Below are positions 58,422 to 64,000 of a DNA stretch of 64,000 nt, piece after piece. Numbering within the stretch: position 1 is the stretch's first letter; each line of letters opens with the position of its first letter. Source of the DNA: Umbelopsis ramanniana AG (lineage: Eukaryota; Mucoromycota; Umbelopsidomycetes; Umbelopsidales; Umbelopsidaceae); the NCBI RefSeq assembly GCF_025399195.1, contig NW_026252158.1, positions 1 through 64,000 on the forward strand. Reading direction: 5' to 3'. Both the position numbers and the translations under genes were made by a program. The notes beneath the pieces are model-generated. The model ran no database searches. It was not told the origin of the DNA and saw only the letters and a program-made list of their open reading frames with translations.

Positions 58422-58608
58422 ATGTAATGATTCCCATGATGTAGAATAGCCCTCATTATGCCCTGCTTAAAAATATTTAGGCATAGAGGCAGCAGCGCAT
58501 AAACCATTTGTTCTTTTAAGTTTCCAACCCCCATGCATGCGTTAAATCAAGTAATGATGATAACTTATGGCTCGTTGTTCTATAGAACCAGCTCTTTTTT
58601 TATTTTAT

Positions 58609-60761
58609 TCATCCAACTTTGCCTTTGCCCTTGATAGGGGTTTTCCTTCGTTCCCAGATCTGAATATAACTTTCAGACAAGAAAATCATTTGCGGGAGAA
58701 TTTCCTCAACGCGGAGATCCTGGATTTGGAACCACTGGTCTGAAGCCCGATTTCGTACATGAATCTTGTAGGTGGCCGAAGTAGCAGTACCTTCTTCAGA
58801 GATGTTGGCCAACAGATCGTACTGCGATCCTAGTTTCTCCACTGTAGGATCGTCTGAGACTAAACGTGCGTGAATGTTAGAACTGTGCGTCAGCGATAGG
58901 ATTGCTCACTTCCGTAGAAGCGTACTTACACTCGGACAAATCGACACCTTTGATGGGAAAGTTAACAATCGTAGGGTTTTTCTCTTTGGCCCAATTGTTT
59001 TTGGTAAACCGTTTGACGTGGAAAATAAGATAATTTGGAAGTCTTGTGATGTGGTAGCGCTTGAGATCCCCTTTAATTTCCTGATCATCAAACCATTAGC
59101 AAAACATTCGTCCAAGACGCTACACATTGGATTGATACATACCTGAGCTTGCACACCATTGTATTTATTTAAGATGGTGATCAATGGAACTTGTGGGATG
59201 ATATTTTGCTCAAGCTCGTCTTGATACAAGGGTGCCGGTGGAAGATCCAATGTAAGAAATAGGAATGGGGACTGGTTCGCTGTTATAGCTGGAGAAGAGG
59301 CCAAATTTAGCTTGATGACCACGGAATCTACATGAACATATAAAAGTTTCTAAACTCACCTCTGTCTGCATCAAATAACCATGATTCATCCTCTGTAATT
59401 TGAGTCTCTTTCACACCAATACTCTGCGTCTCAACTTTAACTTCTCCTTGAAATGTTCTATAGATTATACCTGGTGGAGGAGATGACCAAGTTAGTGTGG
59501 GCTGCATTGCAAACAACGAGCAATATTTGTAAAACTTACTGCTCGTTCGCTTTCTAGTGCCTCCGAGATCCTTGTGTAATGTATTTAAGAACCAGGACAT
59601 AAATTCTACTGGATCGCTCTGCTCCGTAAGTTTGAACCGCTTTTCACTCGCATTCGATATTTCCTGCAATAATTGAGTCAGTATATTGTCGCCTTCCTAG
59701 GATCACTCAACTAGATCCATACCTGGAGCAGCTCGTGTGGACTGACTTGGCCCTTAAACGCTCGTGGATTCCACATCTTTCTGACAAGTGCTCCAAATCG
59801 CTCAACTAATGTAAATATGTCAGCTAGCCATTCATCCGTACAACATGTTCATCCTGTTCATTACCTAGCTGTGAAGATGAGCTCGTCTCGCTTGTGTTGA
59901 GTATAAAGTAATTACGAATAGGTGGTATGTGGATCAACGCTTGGATGATGACGTTAACATAATCATTAGCCTTGATGTTATTCAGGCCGAGGAAACCTGC
60001 CAAGAGAGCATCAATTAGAATGAGCGCATAGCGTTCCATACAATAGTTCAATGAACGTGTTTTACCAGGCAGATATTTCTTATTGTGGAGATCATATGAA
60101 TATTTGGTATTGGTATCCAGTTTGGCAACTTCTTCTTTGGTAAAGGTTGGTTTTAAGACAAACTGTTGTCTTGAAGTTAGTATTTGATACTTTCAAAAAA
60201 GTTGATTTGTTACACATTACCTTGATATCATCTAAAGAGCTGTGTTTAACCTCATATCCATCTGGCAAAACGTACACCTATGCACAAAAAAATCAGTGAC
60301 CATGGCCACACAACCATCGAATTTCCGCAACATTGAACCAACCTTCAAAGTTTCCAAATTGATGAATACATGATGGTCTTCATGTAAGCTATGGAAATAC
60401 GCGTGTGACGATTTGCCTCTGCCTATAGTGAACAGCAAGTCAGTATACAAAACCAACGTAGATCGCTCACTATTCTTTCACCATTCTAACCTTGGTAATA
60501 TTTTCCGCAAACTAAACAGGCATACACGTTCAAATTGGAAAGGGATACCGAGCAAAGTTTCTCAAAGTCGAAATCTAGCATTTGGCGATTGACAGTATCC
60601 AAATACAGATCACTGGATGCTTGACTTTCGCTATGGTCTTGCGTTTGTGATACAGCATTGTCCGCCTCATCCGCTTCGATCTCAAGACGTGGTTTCTTAG
60701 CCGTTGGCTCCACGTCGATTGAATTCGACTTTGGTCGTTTTCTCTGAGCGGTGGTCGACAT
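58609..60761 (-). CDS. SAD1: Tri-snRNP assembly protein Sad1/USP39 (inactive ubiquitin protease fold)
   Basis: Eleven exons: 60761-60491, 60422-60343, 60277-60221, 60162-60066, 59996-59865, 59805-59723, 59663-59540, 59470-59360, 59327-59143, 59080-58930 and 58859-58609, giving 513 residues with all phases agreeing. A ZnF-UBP finger comes first (YACLVCGKYYQGRGKSSHAY then HVFINL). The USP fold then opens with LGLNNIKANDYVNVIIQALI: the catalytic Cys position is Asp, as in all USP39 proteins. It continues with SDPVEFMSWFLNTLHKDLGG and VKRFTKNNW and ends in DILPQM-like EEILPQMIFLSESYIQIWERR. It helps load the U4/U6.U5 tri-snRNP in splicing. Confidence 0.94.
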
Positions 60762-60872
60762 TGCGGAATGAAAGGAAGAGCTATGTGACTGCACACTGAG
60801 TCGATTGCCTTTGCCACGAAAATCAGTCTCTCGGTTACTGTACACATAAAAAAAATTTATTACTGCCTACTT

Positions 60873-61943
60873 TTACAGTGTTCTCGCTCGCTCTAGAGAC
60901 AGGGTATCATGATCGGATGCTATGCGAATCTGTAATGACGCTCTATGACTATGGATTTGATTACTGGTTGCCAAATGGTCATAAGCGCCAGAGTCAGTTA
61001 TATTCTCGGATGGCGTGCGCGTTAACAGTTTAGATAGGCATGCTTGCGAGCAGCAATGGTAGGAGACCGGTACCAACATCCCTGCAATCCTGGATTGTCC
61101 CAAAGAAAGTAAGCCTCGATGAAATATCAACACTTTACAGATGGCGCAAATGAGGCCCTGCCTCGTGCATTTCTCTAAATCGTATTGTATAGTGGAAGGA
61201 AGGTGCTGCAATATGCTGAAACCTGAATCTTGGGTTGATTTTCCAATCGTTTGAGCGCATATTGAAACCAGAGATAGAACTTGGTTGTTACAGGAAACAA
61301 TGCTATTATGCTGTTGCCCATCTATAGCCTCTCGTTGAGGAGGACTGACTGCAAAAAGATTGTGCTCGACCCAAAAATGAGAAAGATGGAGTTTGGCAAT
61401 TTCTGCAGGTATGGCCGAAAGCTGGTTTGCCGTGACATCCAAAACTCTCAAATGATGAAGACTTCCAATCTGAGAAGGAAGTGCAGTGAGAAGATTATTG
61501 TGCAAAAACAGCTCTTGTAATGCTTTGGCGCGGTGAATCTCTGGAGGGAGATGTTGGATTTTGTTATATCCAACATTTAGTTCTTGCAGGCCAGCAAGGG
61601 ACCAAATCTCCATAGGAAGGGAGGTTAAATTATTGTTCTGAAGATGAATTGTATGAAGACTGGATAGTTGGCTTATGGCAGGCGGTGGAATAATCTGCAA
61701 GAAAATTATGATTTAGCTTTTTACTTAGTCAGTATTCCAATACAGAAAGGTTGAGCTTCTAACCAGGTCTGCAATTCGACTGCTGCTTAAACTGACTAGA
61801 TTGTTGGAGAATGTCTGCGTGCACGTCTGTTGCCGACGCCGGACCTGATGTTCGTCATCTTCTTTGGAGAGATTGAAGTGCGAGGTAGTACAGCCGTGCA
61901 AATACCATAGAATGACAGCTTGATCTGCAGTGGTATCGGTCAT
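60873..61943 (-). CDS. Leucine-rich-repeat protein with C-terminal Cys-rich segment
   Basis: Exons 61943-61764 and 61694-60873 give 333 residues. About five typical 23-residue LRRs are visible (LHTIHLQNNNLTSLPMEIWS, LQELNVGYNKIQHLPPEI, LQELFLHNNLLTALPSQI, LRVLDVTANQLSAIPAEI). Past the repeats lies CTRQGLICAICKVL followed by HCCSQAC, which could hold a metal ion. The layout brings LRRC28-like proteins to mind, but I cannot confirm an orthologue. There is no signal peptide or membrane segment, so it is likely cytosolic. It is divergent from the PABIR-like gene. Confidence 0.78.
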
Positions 61944-62082
61944 ACTTTAAGCATTGCAACTTGGATGTAAACGCAACTCTTGAAACGGAACTGGTCACGC
62001 TGTCCCGAGAGCTTTGACAATCAGAAATTTTCTTTTCTGTGAGAAAAAAGAGCCGTACTCAGACACAACAAACACAACGTAC
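61944..62082. promoter_or_regulatory. Short divergent promoter region
   Basis: 139 bases between the LRR gene (-) and the PABIR-like gene (+) start codons. An open frame from 62014 continues into the PABIR-like first exon but has no ATG before 62083. Confidence 0.4.
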
Positions 62083-63572
62083 ATGGAGAAATTCTACCAA
62101 CCATATTCTACACAGTCACCCCGGCGATGGTCAAGGAACACAATGAGTGATGAAGAGGAGGTGATTTTTAAAATGAGCGACAATGAAGCTTCCAATTTTC
62201 GGTTACATCGGAGATCATCCAGTAGCTCTTCAAGCTCACAGAAGATGTGTATAGACTCTGACGACAAAGGACGAGCAAATAATCTCAGGTGGAGACAAGC
62301 TCCTCCATCCCCTTTGGCTGATTATATAGATAAAAGTGCTCAAATTCGGAGGCCATCGATGATACGATGTCATTCAGACACACAAATCTCATTCAGCTCC
62401 GTACCAACTACAAGTTCCACAAACAATAGCAGCGAAGATGCAATGTCTGAAATCGGTAGCATAGACGGATCTTCTACAGTAGGGCCAACATCACGAAGGA
62501 AATCATATTCAGCGGGTTCTCATTCTCCAATACCGAATACATTTGGTACAGATAGGGAGAGAAGTACGGGAGGCGGACCTGAGCGAAGAAGCGTTACACG
62601 AAGAGGATCATTGCTGGTAAGTGTTCCTTTGCATGATCATTGTAACAACAATGGAACGTTCAACTTATGTCGAATGCACCTCACACAGCCAAAAGGCCGG
62701 CAACTTGCGAGGATCATGAACCAGTTAGAGGTAGGCATGTGCATAAACCCCCTTGAAATTTAAAGTGAACCATGCTGACCAGTTGTCATTTTTGGAAATC
62801 ACAGGAAGAAACTCGATCTGCTGATTTCGACATACAACACGAGAAAGAAATAACGCAGAATCTACGAAAATCATCGATTGTAGAAATGGATAACAACAAA
62901 AACGAGGTATATATTTTGGGACATGGCCATTGTGGTAGCAAGTGGCTAATCAATGTCTCCCGTTTCACAACAGTTTACGGTACCAGCAGCCGCGTGGGCA
63001 AGAGCAAAGGAAATTGAAGGTTCCCCCACGATGTCACCATACCAATGTTCGAAGCTTAACCCAGAAATAGAGATGACGGTTAGACAACTGCAAAATGTGG
63101 GACGTACCGATGAATGTAACGATTATACTGATAAGGCTATTGCTATTCTTTTCCCTTCTTTTTTTTTGTAGTTATTACAATATGACGCGCTCCCCTCTCC
63201 GACCAACCAAAGTCTTCGTCATATCAAGCGTAAAGGTATTTCGGACTTGTAGTGGACGTCGGTAAAACCTAATTAGACCACTGATCGATTGTCATCACAG
63301 CGTCGGAGGACAGATTTGAACAATATCAAGTCAGTGGCAGTAATTTCAAACGACGAGCAGTATCCCCGTCCGTATCACTAACGGGATCACCTGTGCTGTC
63401 GGGAATCTCCAGTCCCCCGGCCACATTTATGATGTATGGTACCAGCCCCACAAATACAAGTGCCAATGCCGCTGCTCGAGTACAACAACGAACCAACCAA
63501 CTTCCCAGTCATCATTTCAATCTGCATGATGCTAGTGGTGGCCTTAGCAAAATGTCGCTTGGTGAAGAGTAA
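62083..63572 (+). CDS. FAM122/PABIR-like candidate inhibitor of PP2A-B55
   Basis: Six exons: 62083-62616, 62689-62730, 62805-62906, 62974-63096, 63172-63235 and 63301-63572, about 378 residues, almost wholly disordered and Ser-rich. Residues in exons 2-3 (RQLARIMNQLEEETRSADFD then IQHEKEITQNLRKS) match the B55-binding helix of human FAM122A, with its Arg followed about 19 residues later by HEREV. Further on, LRHIKRKASEDRFEQ and FKRRAVSPS recall the IKRK...PKR stretch of FAM122. The N-terminus has many RRxS sites (RRKSYSAGS, RRGSLL). Donor 4 is GTGGGA, a weak one. The family call is by motif only and could be wrong. Other in-frame starts exist, for example 62143 (MSDEEE). Confidence 0.6.
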
Positions 63573-63772
63573 AAAAAACCTGTAAATAAAGTCCTCGATG
63601 AAGAGAAAAAATTGTGAGGTGTAACCTGTGGGGGTCCTGCTGGAAATGGTTGGGAATCGCGGGTGATATTTTGAAAGGCCGCCCCCACCTTTTTTTTTGT
63701 TATTTTCTTTGGCGTTACGTTCCCCTCACCCGCGGCTCTTCTCTTTTCATCTCTCAAATATCCATAACCACC
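63573..63772 (+). promoter_or_regulatory. Hexokinase upstream region with C-rich boxes
   Basis: 200 bases before the hexokinase ATG hold GCCCCCACC at about 63681 and CCCCTCACCCGC at about 63722, both resembling Mig1/CreA-type sites used in carbon control, with a T-rich tract and a pyrimidine leader (CTCTTCTCTTTTCATCTC) before ATG. A regulatory role is inference. Confidence 0.45.
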
Positions 63773-64000
63773 ATGTCTGCTTGGTTATCCCGCAAGGTTT
63801 CGGCGTTCACTATACATGATGTCGATGGGTCTAGTGCTCAGAAGGAGGCAATCAACGCTATTGCCAAGGAATTCGAAGTTTCTACCGAAAACCTTAGAAC
63901 CATCGTCAAGCAGTTCAACGAGGACATGGACAAGGGACTTCAGCGTCACGGAGCTACAGGTTAGTGAGACCATGTTCATGCAGAGGGTTTCGTGCGAAAA
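63773..64000 (+). CDS. Hexokinase, first exon (runs off the right edge)
   Basis: The ATG at 63773 follows CCATAACCACC, a good start context. Exon 1 (63773-63959) encodes MSAWLSRKVSAFTIHDVDG and then AINAIAKEFEVSTENLRTI with DMDKGLQRHG, the N-terminal helix region of fungal hexokinases (the family continues with a conserved LxMIPSF motif, not seen here). The exon ends ACA G|GTTAGT, so the rest lies beyond the window. The catalytic residues are not in view, so hexokinase versus glucokinase cannot be told apart. Confidence 0.82.

Noticed and set aside
1-64000. tRNA, rRNA, CRISPR arrays, transposons, viral elements
   Set aside because: I scanned by eye for cloverleaf signals, regular spacer repeats, terminal repeats and transposase, reverse transcriptase or integrase motifs, and found none I could support.

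Overview
This window looks like nuclear DNA of an early-diverging filamentous fungus, most likely Mucoromycota. Genes are closely packed on both strands. Most carry several short introns of roughly 50-150 bases with GT..AG ends, and I rebuilt the reading frames across them by hand. The gene set is fungal (Rgd1-like F-BAR/RhoGAP, Dbp10, SAPS phosphatase subunit, cytochrome b2 lactate dehydrogenase). It also includes genes that the standard yeasts lack but basal fungi share with animals: an SMCR8-like DENN protein, an SVIP-like p97 adaptor and a FAM122/PABIR-like protein. I see no transposons, viruses, CRISPR arrays, rRNA or tRNA genes.

Layout: 1-3305 is almost empty (one weak partial ORF at the left edge). 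3306-9746 holds APN2 (-), a protein kinase (+), a nucleotidyltransferase (-) and profilin (-). 9927-17289 holds the ribosome-biogenesis helicase DBP10 (-), an F-BAR/RhoGAP gene (+) and an F-box gene (-). 17383-28027 holds SMCR8-like (+), a SAPS PP6 regulatory subunit (-), a tiny tail-anchored protein (-), DPH5 (-) and an unknown gene (-). 28395-35366 is a plus-strand run: NUP98, mRNA guanylyltransferase, SVIP-like and BEM46-like hydrolase. 35825-42677 holds ELP5 (-), a triose-phosphate/nucleotide-sugar transporter family member (+), a predicted N-myristoylated mini-protein (-) and CSA/ERCC8 (-). 42766-48422 holds SEC5 (+) and ARP1 (-). A 1.4 kb empty stretch follows. 49856-64000 holds CDT1 (+), an SDR enzyme (-), a GNAT acetyltransferase (+), GMF (+), CYB2 (+), SAD1/USP39 (-), an LRR protein (-), a PABIR-like gene (+) and the first exon of a hexokinase (+).

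The genes do not form one pathway. They are housekeeping functions in replication and repair (CDT1, APN2, CSA), RNA (DBP10, SAD1, guanylyltransferase), translation (DPH5, ELP5), traffic and cytoskeleton (SEC5, ARP1, profilin, GMF, RhoGAP) and phosphatase control (SAPS, PABIR-like). The points most worth following are the SMCR8-like gene with its apparent arginine finger kept, a NUP98 that stops exactly at the usual self-cleavage point, the PABIR-like and SVIP-like proteins, a MGCC mini-protein of unknown family, and unusual gene structures (coding exons that hold only ATG or only the stop codon, and a GC-AG intron).
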